Shown piece after piece: positions 1 to 6,730 of a stretch of DNA of 15,741 nucleotides. The translations under genes were made by a program, and so were the position numbers. Each line of letters begins with the position of its first letter. Positions within the stretch are counted from its first letter, which is position 1. This DNA comes from CAIZQW01 sp964459675. Lineage in GTDB: Bacteria > Verrucomicrobiota > Kiritimatiellia > RFP12 > UBA1067. The DNA is taken from positions 1-15,741 of the forward strand of contig CAYWNP010000057.1 in assembly GCA_964459675.1 (NCBI GenBank). The letters run 5' to 3'. The notes beneath the pieces were generated by a model. That model was not told the origin of the DNA. It saw only the letters and a program-made list of their open reading frames with translations, and did not search any database.

Positions 1-173
1 CCATCCGGGCCGATGGGCGCGATCCAGGTACCGGCCCAGGCTTCGGTGGTCATCGTGTCGACCTGAGCAGAGAGAGAGGATGCACACGGGATCGAGGCAT
101 AAAGCGGCAGCGACGTCGCAGCCATCAGCAACGTCATTGCAAACCAACTAAAAATACCGTTTCTTGAACGCAT
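1..173 (-). CDS. Secreted protein of unknown function, N-terminal part only
   Basis: The reading frame starts at the ATG at 173-171 and runs off the left edge, so only 57 codons are visible. An AGGA motif about 8 nt upstream of the ATG supports this start. The N-terminus is a clear Sec-type signal peptide: basic residues (MRSRNG), a hydrophobic core (residues about 7-23) and small residues near a plausible cleavage site after LYA or further on after SLSA. There is no lipobox, so it is probably not a lipoprotein. The first mature residues include EAWAGTWIAP, a Trp-rich start reminiscent of the N-terminal domain of some secreted glycoside hydrolases (for example alpha-L-rhamnosidases), but this is too short to name the family. 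The short repeats at 181-242 lie directly upstream and may be part of its control region. Confidence 0.6.
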   Translation of the reverse strand, partial: MRSRNGIFSWFAMTLLMAATSLPLYASIPCASSLSAQVDTMTTEAWAGTWIAPIGPD

Positions 174-180
174 CAATTGT

Positions 181-242
181 CCTATGTCGAAATACGGTCC
201 CTATGCCGTTAGTCCCTATGCCGTTACTCACATATGCCGTTA
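181..242 (-). repeat. Tandem short direct repeats upstream of a secreted-protein gene
   Basis: Read on the minus strand, TAACGGCATA occurs three times exactly (242-233, 226-217, 211-202), spaced 16 and 15 bp apart. The second and third copies extend to TAACGGCATAGGGAC, and a degraded fourth copy (TTTCGACATAGGAC, about 195-182) continues the rhythm up to the ribosome binding site of the leftmost gene. The array occupies roughly 10 to 70 nt upstream of that start codon. It could be a regulator binding array spaced at about one and a half helical turns, or a small slipped-strand repeat. I do not recognise the motif. Confidence 0.75.
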
Positions 243-337
243 CAGACGATTACATCATCGTGCTCAAGCCAGACTGCAAGGCGGGTAGCGAGCTCGTGAT
301 CAAGTTTAATAGCCTGCCGGTCCAAATTAGGAATTAA
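242..337 (+). pseudogene. Probable 3' remnant of a lost coding sequence
   Basis: The plus-strand frame beginning at 242 reads as protein-like sequence to a TAA at 335-337. It contains DDYIIVLKPD followed by GSELVIKFNSLPVQIRN, an alternating hydrophobic/charged pattern typical of beta strands, with codons rich in C or G at third positions. No usable start or ribosome binding site exists for it: upstream in the same frame are only the 15-bp repeats, then the antisense of the secreted-protein gene. Its stop overlaps the stop region of the oppositely oriented oxidoreductase gene by a few bases. It is best read as the C-terminal end of a gene whose body was deleted, possibly at the repeats. The family is not recognised, and chance protein-likeness cannot be excluded at about 31 codons. 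Confidence 0.35.
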
Positions 338-1977
338 ACTCCCGCCCCAGTGCGTCCTTTGTTTACCGTGCCATCCACAACATGCTTGAGGACTTGGAAG
401 GACTCTGGGCGTAGTTCACGAAGAATCAGCAGGCTTGCGTTCACAGCTGTTTTTGTCGCGATCGGCACACCTCCTCCAACCGTTGCCCATTGACTTCCCA
501 ATAAGAGCTTTTTGATGGGAGTGGTCAGCTGTGCAAGACCTGCTCTGATATTTCGAGGGGTCGGGCGAAGCCCCATGATCCCCCCTGCTCTATTGGACGT
601 GTACCGTAAAAACGTGACGGGGGTCGCAATGCTGATCTCCTCAATGTGCTGGCGCAAATGAGGGATTAGATTTTTTTCCACGCGATCAAGGAGCACATCG
701 GCATATTGTTTTTTCAGCTGCCGATAGGCCTCACCCCGCACAAAATCCTTCTCCGTCTTCCAGCAATCCTGATAGGAAAGATAGGCTGGGCATTGAATTT
801 GAAGCGTCCCTTTGCCCTGTGGCGCAAGCGAAGGGTCACGAAAAGAGGGCGCGAAGACGCAGATGGACGTCGTCGCTGCACAGCCATCGACCCGCTCCTC
901 TGGCGATACAGAATCCTCGGTCAAATGGACAAGTTCCTCCCCCAGCCCCAGCAGGGATGGCGAACAATCCAAGCCGAGATAGATGGAAAAGCTCGAGTGG
1001 TAGAGAGCCGCCTGTGCCATACGCTTCAGCCAGCGGTCGAAGGGTGCACTCTTGGGGACCATCTGACTAAATAACAATGTCGCGTCACAGGCCCCAATGA
1101 CATACGTTGAACGAACAACTTCCCCTGATTCAAGCTTAACGCCCCTCGCGACGTTGTGTTCATCAACCAGGACTTCGCGAACGGGTGATTTTAGATGGAT
1201 TTTTCCCCCGTTCTTTTCGATGTTTGCACGGAGCCAATCCACAACGGTCTTTCCCCCACCCTTTGGGAGTGCCTGAAAATCACCTGTGAAAGCAAAGGCT
1301 ATCGGGACTAACACGGACATTAATGTGTCACGCGAATGAAAGAGATCAAGAAGCTCGGGAGAGGTGAAATAGCGATGCAACCCTTTGTTTGCAGATGTCA
1401 TGGCTAAATGACGGATCGGGAAAACCCACCGCATCATTCCAAACGCATGCCTTAATTTCTCACGGAATGTCATCGTGCATGCTGCCCGCATCCGGTCATC
1501 AAGATACAACAGGTGGGTCCCTAATTTTTCTGCATCGCGGAAGAGTGCGTTAATGCCAGTTACTTCCGACGGGAAATCCTGCAGCAGTTGATCTCTAAAC
1601 TCATGAGGGTTAGAGGTTAATATGTAGTCACGAGCCGTGCCTTTATAGCGATGAATGCGGTTCAATGGAGGGAAATAAAGTCCATCCTCATCTAAATACT
1701 GATGAATACGATAGGTAAAACCTTTAGGTCTGAACTGATTTAACCAGTGAATGGAGGTGTCAAACGTGAAATCCCCCCGCCTAAAGGCCGCCAAACAGCC
1801 ACCGGCTTGTGTTTCACGCTCGTAAAGGACGACCTTTAAACCTGCTTTTGCCAGAAGAGCCGTCGCCGTGAGTCCAGCAACCCCTGCTCCGATCACCACC
1901 ACATCGAGCTTCGTCGACGTGTCAGGGTGTTTCGGACTGGCGGAGGCTGCCACACGCTCTATTTGTTCAGATGCCAT
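334..1977 (-). CDS. FAD-dependent carotenoid isomerase / phytoene desaturase-like oxidoreductase
   Basis: A 547-residue flavoprotein of the CrtI/CrtISO amine-oxidase superfamily. Residues 25-60 form the dinucleotide-binding fold: VVVIGAGVAGL gives GxGxxG at 30-35, followed by the ribose-binding acidic residue in LYERE (about 53) and a Gly-Gly at 59-60. The C-terminal flavin motif is also present (LLLGSQWATVGGGVPIATKTA in outline, about 490-515), resembling the VGDxxxPGGGVPG signature of carotenoid isomerases and retinol saturases. Length is normal for the family. It should catalyse a desaturation, saturation or cis-trans isomerisation of a long polyene or isoprenoid; the substrate cannot be told because no other carotenoid gene is in the window. 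The ATG at 1977 is the first possible start because a TAA lies in frame two codons upstream, yet it has no Shine-Dalgarno of its own; a short upstream ORF may couple its translation. It is divergent from the hydrolase-channel genes. Confidence 0.85.
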   Translation of the reverse strand: MASEQIERVAASASPKHPDTSTKLDVVVIGAGVAGLTATALLAKAGLKVVLYERETQAGGCLAAFRRGDFTFDTSIHWLNQFRPKGFTYRIHQYLDEDGLYFPPLNRIHRYKGTARDYILTSNPHEFRDQLLQDFPSEVTGINALFRDAEKLGTHLLYLDDRMRAACTMTFREKLRHAFGMMRWVFPIRHLAMTSANKGLHRYFTSPELLDLFHSRDTLMSVLVPIAFAFTGDFQALPKGGGKTVVDWLRANIEKNGGKIHLKSPVREVLVDEHNVARGVKLESGEVVRSTYVIGACDATLLFSQMVPKSAPFDRWLKRMAQAALYHSSFSIYLGLDCSPSLLGLGEELVHLTEDSVSPEERVDGCAATTSICVFAPSFRDPSLAPQGKGTLQIQCPAYLSYQDCWKTEKDFVRGEAYRQLKKQYADVLLDRVEKNLIPHLRQHIEEISIATPVTFLRYTSNRAGGIMGLRPTPRNIRAGLAQLTTPIKKLLLGSQWATVGGGVPIATKTAVNASLLILRELRPESFQVLKHVVDGTVNKGRTGAGV

Positions 1978-1999
1978 TGGTTATCACGTAAAGTATCAT
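1967..1999 (-). CDS. Possible 10-codon leader peptide overlapping the oxidoreductase start
   Basis: An ATG at 1999-1997 follows an AAGGAG Shine-Dalgarno with ideal 5-nt spacing and encodes MILYVITNGI before TGA at 1969-1967. The stop lies a few bases beyond the ATG of the oxidoreductase (1977-1975) in another frame, so ribosomes terminating here could restart on the main gene. The only strong ribosome binding site in this leader serves the small ORF, not the large one. It is inferred from spacing and overlap alone; ten codons is too short for any homology argument. Confidence 0.4.
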   Translation of the reverse strand: MILYVITNGI

Positions 2000-2004
2000 T
2001 TCAA

Positions 2005-2010
2005 CTCCTT
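2005..2010 (-). promoter_or_regulatory. Ribosome binding site AAGGAG for the leader ORF
   Basis: AAGGAG on the minus strand at 2010-2005 is a full-strength Shine-Dalgarno. It stands 5 nt from the ATG at 1999 but 27 nt from the ATG of the oxidoreductase, too far to serve it directly. This placement is what argues that the small ORF is translated. Confidence 0.55.
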
Positions 2011-2055
2011 GAATGAAAGCCGAAAAAGCATTATCAAAAAGCGTTTTCTTTGGAT

Positions 2056-2085
2056 TTGACAGCAGCATCTTTTAAAAGGTAATAT
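2056..2085 (+). promoter_or_regulatory. Sigma70-like promoter for the hydrolase-channel pair
   Basis: TTGACA (2056-2061) and TAATAT (2080-2085) are separated by 18 bp, a perfect -35 and a good -10. Transcription would start near 2092, giving a leader of about 47 nt before the ATG at 2139. The divergent oxidoreductase must be transcribed from the same 140-bp interval, so the two control regions overlap. Confidence 0.6.
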
Positions 2086-2138
2086 GAAGACATTATATTC
2101 TTGAGCGCGTTTTGTTCCGTTATTCACGTTAATTGTTT

Positions 2139-3014
2139 ATGGAATCTACCCTGAATTCATTTCCTATCTTCGAGGCAACTGGTGTCCGAGGGAGCCATGT
2201 TGTGACCGATCCTTTGTTTCAACACTTCGGTGGTGACACAACAAGCCTCCTGCTGACCAGCAGCCGGGGGGATCGTTTGTTGGTGGATGCGGGATCAGGA
2301 TTGTTCCGGTTGAATCCACGCCTCAAATCAGACAAAGCAGTGCATCTCTTTCTGTCACATCCCCATGTCGACCATATTACGGGCATCCTCTTTTTTGATC
2401 CGCTCTTTTATAAAAACAGAGAGATCACCATTTTTTGTTCAGCCTCCACGCAACAGGCACTGAAGAAATTTTTCGGCCCGCCGCTCTTCCCTGTCTCCAT
2501 TGAGGATATCCCCTCTCCTCCAAAGTGGTCGTTGCTTCCCACGGAAGGAGGTTCCGCGACTTTTACCATCCCCTCCTTCACCTGCGAAGCCATACCGATC
2601 CCTCACCCGGGTGGCGCCTTTGCACTGCTTGTCACTGAAACGGAGACTGGACATACCCTTCTCGTTCTCAACGATTGCGAGCTCTCTCCGGATGAACCCT
2701 TTGATCAGCAACCTGGGTTACGACCTCTTCTCGCCGCCCTCGCAAAAAAGAGCCCTGTTGATTCCGTCATCATGGATGCCATGTATGAGCCAGACGAATA
2801 TGCGAAGCGTAAGGGGTGGGGACACTCCGACTACCAGACTGCCATTCGCTTTGGTCTTCACATACAAGCCCGACAGATTTATCTTGCTCATCATAACCCG
2901 AAAGCTTCTGACGCGATTCTCCAGAAACGCCAAGAGGGAATTGGGCTTCAAAACGTCTCGATACTCCGCCAGAATCATCAACTCCCCTGGAGGTTCTCAC
3001 CATGCAACAACTGA
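2139..3014 (+). CDS. Metallo-beta-lactamase-fold hydrolase, possible phosphodiesterase
   Basis: A 291-residue cytoplasmic MBL-fold enzyme with no signal peptide. The N-terminal ATGVRGS-x(n)-GGDTTS segment (residues 13-36) and LLVDAGSG (47-54) are the pattern of the GxRGS...YGGNTS subgroup of MBL proteins. The dinuclear metal ligands are all present: HPHVDH at 74-79, His156 in IPHPGG, Asp179 in LNDCE, and the terminal AHHNP His at 251-252. GHS at 228-230 corresponds to a further conserved motif of this subgroup. I associate this subgroup with cyclic-nucleotide or related phosphodiester hydrolysis, but the substrate here is unproven. I chose the ATG at 2139 over the TTG at 2133; neither has a clear Shine-Dalgarno. 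Its last four codons overlap the start of the cyclic-nucleotide-gated channel gene, indicating translational coupling and a shared task. Confidence 0.85.
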   Translation: MESTLNSFPIFEATGVRGSHVVTDPLFQHFGGDTTSLLLTSSRGDRLLVDAGSGLFRLNPRLKSDKAVHLFLSHPHVDHITGILFFDPLFYKNREITIFCSASTQQALKKFFGPPLFPVSIEDIPSPPKWSLLPTEGGSATFTIPSFTCEAIPIPHPGGAFALLVTETETGHTLLVLNDCELSPDEPFDQQPGLRPLLAALAKKSPVDSVIMDAMYEPDEYAKRKGWGHSDYQTAIRFGLHIQARQIYLAHHNPKASDAILQKRQEGIGLQNVSILRQNHQLPWRFSPCNN

Positions 3015-4579
3015 TCGCCGGGCTCTTAGAATATGCAGACATGGTTATCATGTTTGTTCTCATCTTTGCTCTAGCCAGTCTGGCGCACTACAAGATGAAA
3101 CCCTTCAGAACCACGCCTGTGACAAAATCGCAACGCATCCTGTCTGCTTTATCCCATGTTGTCTTCCCCTTCATTATCTTTGTGGCATCTCTTGCAGGGC
3201 TCTATTATCGCGATTGCGGAACGTACCCAGCCTATAATGCCTGGGTCATTCTGTGGGGGGCTCTGACCTTTCTCATCCTTTTAGATATTCTGGTGATTGA
3301 AACTTCAATCGCACTGACTGGAAAGTGCCACATTCCTAAAGTGTTGCGAAACCTTGTCCAGGGAACTATTTTTTCGATTATTTTCTGCCTTGTCCTTCGT
3401 TTTATTTTCAAATATGACATAACCGTTCTTTTGACCTCGTCTGCTATCTTAACGGGTATCCTTGGTTTCTCGATGCAAGGTATCTTCAGCAACGTAATCG
3501 CAGGCGCCGTCATACACTCCTCCGGGCGGTTTAATATTGGAGACTGGGTTTACATCGGAGATGTGAATGGCGTGATCACACAAATCAATTGGAGTGACAC
3601 CTGGATCACGACGTGGACGGGAAACCGTGTGTCAGTCCCCAATGCCACCGTCCTTAGCTCGACCATTGTTAATGCCTCTGCCCCATTGCGCAGTGCCCGC
3701 CTCGATTTACCCTTTTCCGCAAGTTACGACGATGCCCCACATGAGGTCCGACAGTGCCTTCTCGAGGCAGCGATGGAGTGCGAACATATCCTTCCAGATC
3801 CTGCCCCTTGGGCCTATCTCACAACATACGGTGACTTTGCGATTAATTATGAACTACGAGTTTGGGTAAAAGATTATTCAAACTTTCCACACGTCAAAGG
3901 TGAGATCAATGAAGCTGTCTGGTATAAATTCAAACGGAAAGGCATTGAGATTCCCTTCCCCATGTCTGGCAAGCTTCTGGATAATGTCCTCACCGCCGCT
4001 GCACGCATCAACCAAGCCGCACCTGAACAAAACGAGGAATTAGAAACCATCCTAGTAGATCTCTTCCAGAGTGATTTCGTGAAACGGCTTATTCCTGAAA
4101 CGGTAGTGCCTCAAGAAAAACTTCCAGACCTGTTCAGGACCGTCGCCTCTGAATTTAAGCGTGTCTCCTTTACCGCTGGCGAACACATCTTCCGTCAAGG
4201 TGAAAAAGATGACGAAGCCCTCTACATATTTATTGATGGAAAACTCGCTGGCGAGGTTAAACAGGCTGATGGAAAGACCGCGACGTTTGAACCTGAAAAG
4301 GGATGCCTTCTTGGCGAGATGAGCTTCCTGACAGGGACAGCACGTTCCGCGACCATCAAAGTCACGCAGACCTCACATTTCTTAAAGGTTTCACCCGCAA
4401 CCATGCGCAAGCTTGTCCATGCGATTCCTCCGCTAATGGATGCCATTTCACAACTGGCGGTTGAACGGACCCAACAAATTGAAGCTTCCCTGAGCAAAAC
4501 ACTCTCGCAGGAGAAAAAAGAGCAGATCCGCAAATCGATTTTCAGGCGCTTCTGGAACGTTTTTGTCCGTGATGAATAA
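3002..4579 (+). CDS. MscS-type channel with C-terminal cyclic-nucleotide-binding domain
   Basis: A 525-residue inner-membrane protein. Hydrophobic helices lie at about 11-32, 51-70, 80-101, 113-134 and 140-172; the last is the pore helix, running into LGFSMQGIFSNVIAGAV. The MscS beta domain follows (RFNIGDWVYIGDVNGVITQI, about 176-195, and VSVPNATVLSSTIVNAS, about 210-226), then an alpha/beta domain to about 330. Residues about 385-475 form a cyclic-nucleotide-binding fold whose phosphate-binding cassette is intact: GEMS at 438-441 and RSA at 448-450, with the conserved Glu439 and Arg448. The architecture is that of the bacterial cyclic-nucleotide-gated (bCNG) branch of MscS proteins. RSA rather than RTA would favour cAMP over cGMP, weakly. 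A charged tail follows. The start overlaps the upstream hydrolase gene by 13 bp, so both are made from one message. Gating by ligand, tension or both cannot be judged from sequence. Confidence 0.9.
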   Translation: MQQLIAGLLEYADMVIMFVLIFALASLAHYKMKPFRTTPVTKSQRILSALSHVVFPFIIFVASLAGLYYRDCGTYPAYNAWVILWGALTFLILLDILVIETSIALTGKCHIPKVLRNLVQGTIFSIIFCLVLRFIFKYDITVLLTSSAILTGILGFSMQGIFSNVIAGAVIHSSGRFNIGDWVYIGDVNGVITQINWSDTWITTWTGNRVSVPNATVLSSTIVNASAPLRSARLDLPFSASYDDAPHEVRQCLLEAAMECEHILPDPAPWAYLTTYGDFAINYELRVWVKDYSNFPHVKGEINEAVWYKFKRKGIEIPFPMSGKLLDNVLTAAARINQAAPEQNEELETILVDLFQSDFVKRLIPETVVPQEKLPDLFRTVASEFKRVSFTAGEHIFRQGEKDDEALYIFIDGKLAGEVKQADGKTATFEPEKGCLLGEMSFLTGTARSATIKVTQTSHFLKVSPATMRKLVHAIPPLMDAISQLAVERTQQIEASLSKTLSQEKKEQIRKSIFRRFWNVFVRDE

Positions 4580-4593
4580 CCCGATGCTAAGGA

Positions 4594-4622
4594 TAGACAA
4601 CCCCCTCTATTTTTGGCATAAT
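4594..4622 (+). promoter_or_regulatory. Sigma70-like promoter for kdsD-exbBD-tonB
   Basis: TAGACA (4594-4599) and CATAAT (4617-4622) are separated by exactly 17 bp; each matches consensus at five of six positions. Transcription would start near 4629. Because the -10 element contains the ATG at 4621, that upstream ATG would be untranscribed, which decides in favour of the start of kdsD at 4648. Confidence 0.6.
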
Positions 4623-4635
4623 GAAAACCAATTTT

Positions 4636-4642
4636 GAAAGGG
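4636..4642 (+). promoter_or_regulatory. Ribosome binding site deciding the kdsD start
   Basis: GAAAGGG sits 5 nt before the ATG at 4648. The alternative in-frame ATG at 4621 has only pyrimidine-rich sequence upstream. This, with the promoter position, selects the shorter protein. Confidence 0.6.
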
Positions 4643-4647
4643 TGATC

Positions 4648-5628
4648 ATGGATAATGCAGCACTACTGGCGCGGGCAAAAAACGTCATGGACATTGAAAT
4701 CGAAGGGCTTCGGATGGCCAAAGAGGCTCTGGGCGATGATTTCGTCAAGGCGGTACGGCTGATCCTGAAGACCCTGGATCACGGCGGAAAGATAATCTGT
4801 ACCGGCGTCGGGAAGAATCTTCACATCGCTGAAAAGCTTTCTTCCACGCTTGCCAGCACCGGCTCAACCAGCGTCATGATGAATCCGATGCAGGCGATGC
4901 ATGGTGATCTCGGGATGATCGCCGAGCAGGATGTCTTGCTAGCCCTCAGTTTTTCAGGCGAGTCGGATGAATTGATCAAGCTGATTCCAGCGGTGCGTCG
5001 CTTAAGCATCCCGGTTATTGGCATGGTCGGCAACACCGACAACTCACTCGCCCGCATGAGTGATGCCATTCTCTGCGTGACAATCGAAAAGGAAGCGTGC
5101 CCCTTTGGCATGGCCCCGACTACCAGCACGACGGCGACCCTTGCCGTGGGCGATGCCCTGGCGATGGTTCTTTTGGATGCGCGTCAGTTCAAAAAAGAGA
5201 ACTATGCGCGCTTGCATCCTGCAGGTGCGATCGGACGGGCACTCGTTCTCCATGTCTATGATATTATGCGGACGGGCGAGAAGATTGCGCGTCTCACGGA
5301 GAAAGCAACAGTTAAGGATGCGATTGTCGCCATGACGACGGCCAAAAGTGGTGCTGCGCTCATTGCAGACGAGAAAGGCCATCTGGCAGGCATTTTCACG
5401 GATGGCGACCTGCGTCGTCAACTCTCCGAAGGTCAGAATATTCTCAACGAATGTGTTGCGACCTATATGACGCGCAAGCCTGTTTTTGTGAAGACAGATG
5501 CCTTTGCCGTAGATGTCTTGCGCGTCTTTGAAAAGTTCAAAATTGACGATCTGCCGGTTGTTGACGGGGACGGATTACTTGTCGGCTATGTGGATATTCA
5601 AGATCTCCCGAAGATGAAAGTGATGTAG
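4648..5628 (+). CDS. kdsD: Arabinose-5-phosphate isomerase (SIS domain plus CBS pair)
   Basis: A 326-residue KdsD/KpsF enzyme that interconverts ribulose-5-phosphate and arabinose-5-phosphate, the first step of Kdo synthesis for LPS or capsule. Numbering from the chosen start, the SIS domain (about 25-175) contains TGVGKN with the catalytic Lys56, HGDLGM, SFSGES with Glu105, EKEACPFGMAPTTSTTATL with Glu149, and LHPAGAIGR with His190. These match the four residues (Lys59, Glu111, Glu152, His193) reported for E. coli KdsD. Two CBS motifs follow (about 205-257 and 270-325), as in the full-length housekeeping form. The start at 4648 is preferred over 4621 because of the Shine-Dalgarno and the promoter. 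It lies only 2 bp upstream of exbB, so LPS precursor synthesis and the energy-transducing complex share a message. Paralogous KpsF or GutQ is possible; the reaction would be the same. Confidence 0.9.
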   Translation: MDNAALLARAKNVMDIEIEGLRMAKEALGDDFVKAVRLILKTLDHGGKIICTGVGKNLHIAEKLSSTLASTGSTSVMMNPMQAMHGDLGMIAEQDVLLALSFSGESDELIKLIPAVRRLSIPVIGMVGNTDNSLARMSDAILCVTIEKEACPFGMAPTTSTTATLAVGDALAMVLLDARQFKKENYARLHPAGAIGRALVLHVYDIMRTGEKIARLTEKATVKDAIVAMTTAKSGAALIADEKGHLAGIFTDGDLRRQLSEGQNILNECVATYMTRKPVFVKTDAFAVDVLRVFEKFKIDDLPVVDGDGLLVGYVDIQDLPKMKVM

Positions 5629-5630
5629 AC

Positions 5631-6293
5631 ATGATGACACCTATTGTAACAAATGCGTTAAGGATCTTTGAGCTGGGCGGTCCGGTGATGTGGCCGATCC
5701 TGCTCAGTTCTATCTTAGGCTTCACCATTGCCTGTGAACGTTTCATTGCGTTTTCGAAATATAACTTCGCAAACTATTTCTTCCGTTCAAAACAGCGGCA
5801 GATCATCGCTTTGACACGCGAAGGAAAATATGCAGAAGCTCTCGCGCTTGCTCGCAGTGCCGAGTCTGCGATCTGTCTTATCTTTGCAGAGGCCCTCGAA
5901 CATCGCGAGGCTGGGTTCACAGAGACACTCCAGGCCACCTCTCAACAGACGATTGACCGCTTGAGCCGGGGCTTTTCGATTCTCGACACGGTCATCACCG
6001 TCGCCCCCATGCTGGGCATTCTGGGTACAGTGACGGGTATCATCAACACCTTTAACGTCTTGAGCGCAACCGCCATCGACAATCCCATGGGTGCGACGGC
6101 AGGTATTGCTGAAGCGCTGATTACCACAGCGGCGGGACTTATTGTGGCGATTGGATGCCTCTTTCCCTTCAACTTCTTTCTTGCGCAACTCAAGCGTCGT
6201 ACCCATGAACTTGAGCACTACACACACCAAATGGAAATTGCCTATAACGCAAGCCAAAACAAGAAGGCCCCCTCTCCTTCTGTGCCTCTTTAA
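5631..6293 (+). CDS. exbB: MotA/TolQ/ExbB-family proton channel subunit
   Basis: A 220-residue inner-membrane protein with three predicted helices: about 18-40, 118-141 and 160-185. The conserved core is clear: ILDTVITVAPMLGILGTVTGII (in outline, 117-138) and AGIAEALITTAAGLIVAIG (157-175), with the Thr and small-residue faces that line the proton path in ExbB and TolQ. A cytoplasmic helical segment separates helices 1 and 2. With ExbD it uses the proton motive force to drive TonB or a Tol-like partner. The gene begins 2 bp after kdsD and precedes exbD by 24 bp. ExbB rather than TolQ is chosen only because the downstream partner looks like TonB and no tolA, tolB or pal is present. Confidence 0.88.
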   Translation: MMTPIVTNALRIFELGGPVMWPILLSSILGFTIACERFIAFSKYNFANYFFRSKQRQIIALTREGKYAEALALARSAESAICLIFAEALEHREAGFTETLQATSQQTIDRLSRGFSILDTVITVAPMLGILGTVTGIINTFNVLSATAIDNPMGATAGIAEALITTAAGLIVAIGCLFPFNFFLAQLKRRTHELEHYTHQMEIAYNASQNKKAPSPSVPL

Positions 6294-6317
6294 TGTTAAC
6301 CTCCCCGGCGTAACCCC

Positions 6318-6725
6318 ATGAAACTCGTCTCTGGATACGAAGACCGTAAGGCGCGATTAGAAATGATATCCTTGATGGATGTCATGTTTTTGATTCTTGT
6401 CTTTTTTATCTACTCGATTTTTTCCATGTCGGTTCATCGTGGGATTAAGGTCAATCTCCCCTCAGCAACCGGTGTGCAAGAGAAGGGCGAGTTGACCCTG
6501 GTCACACTCACGGCTGAAAACATACTCTATCTCAATAAGCGACCCATGAAGATGGATGATCTTGTCCCCCTTGCAGCAGGTCTTTGGAAAGATAAAAAGC
6601 TTCCGGTTATGATCAGTGCCGATCAAAAAGCTGAGCTCGGCGTTGGCATCGAACTCCTCTCAAAATTAAAAAAATCAGGTGTCGAACGCGTTGCCTTTCA
6701 AGTCGAGGAGAAGCAAAAGAACTAA
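6318..6725 (+). CDS. exbD: ExbD/TolR-family biopolymer transport protein
   Basis: A 135-residue protein with one N-terminal membrane helix (about 17-38) and a periplasmic domain. The helix carries SLMDVMFLILVFFIY, whose Asp21 corresponds to the essential proton-carrying Asp of ExbD (Asp25 in E. coli). The periplasmic part includes a strand region (NLPSATG, LTLVTLTAEN) and the typical DQKAELG-like segment followed by a helix, as in ExbD. It forms the stator with ExbB. No Shine-Dalgarno precedes the ATG at 6318; the region upstream is pyrimidine-rich (AACCTCCCC), so its expression may depend on readthrough from exbB. The gene ends 5 bp before the tonB start codon. Confidence 0.88.
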   Translation: MKLVSGYEDRKARLEMISLMDVMFLILVFFIYSIFSMSVHRGIKVNLPSATGVQEKGELTLVTLTAENILYLNKRPMKMDDLVPLAAGLWKDKKLPVMISADQKAELGVGIELLSKLKKSGVERVAFQVEEKQKN

Positions 6726-6730
6726 ATGCT

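Noticed and set aside
2020..2050. Promoter for the oxidoreductase on the minus strand (GATAAT near 2031)
   Set aside because: The -10-like hexamer is fair, but no -35 element better than chance lies at 16-19 bp, so it is not listed as a feature.
4621..4647. Upstream ATG for kdsD giving 9 more residues
   Set aside because: It overlaps the predicted -10 element and has no ribosome binding site, whereas the ATG at 4648 follows GAAAGGG.
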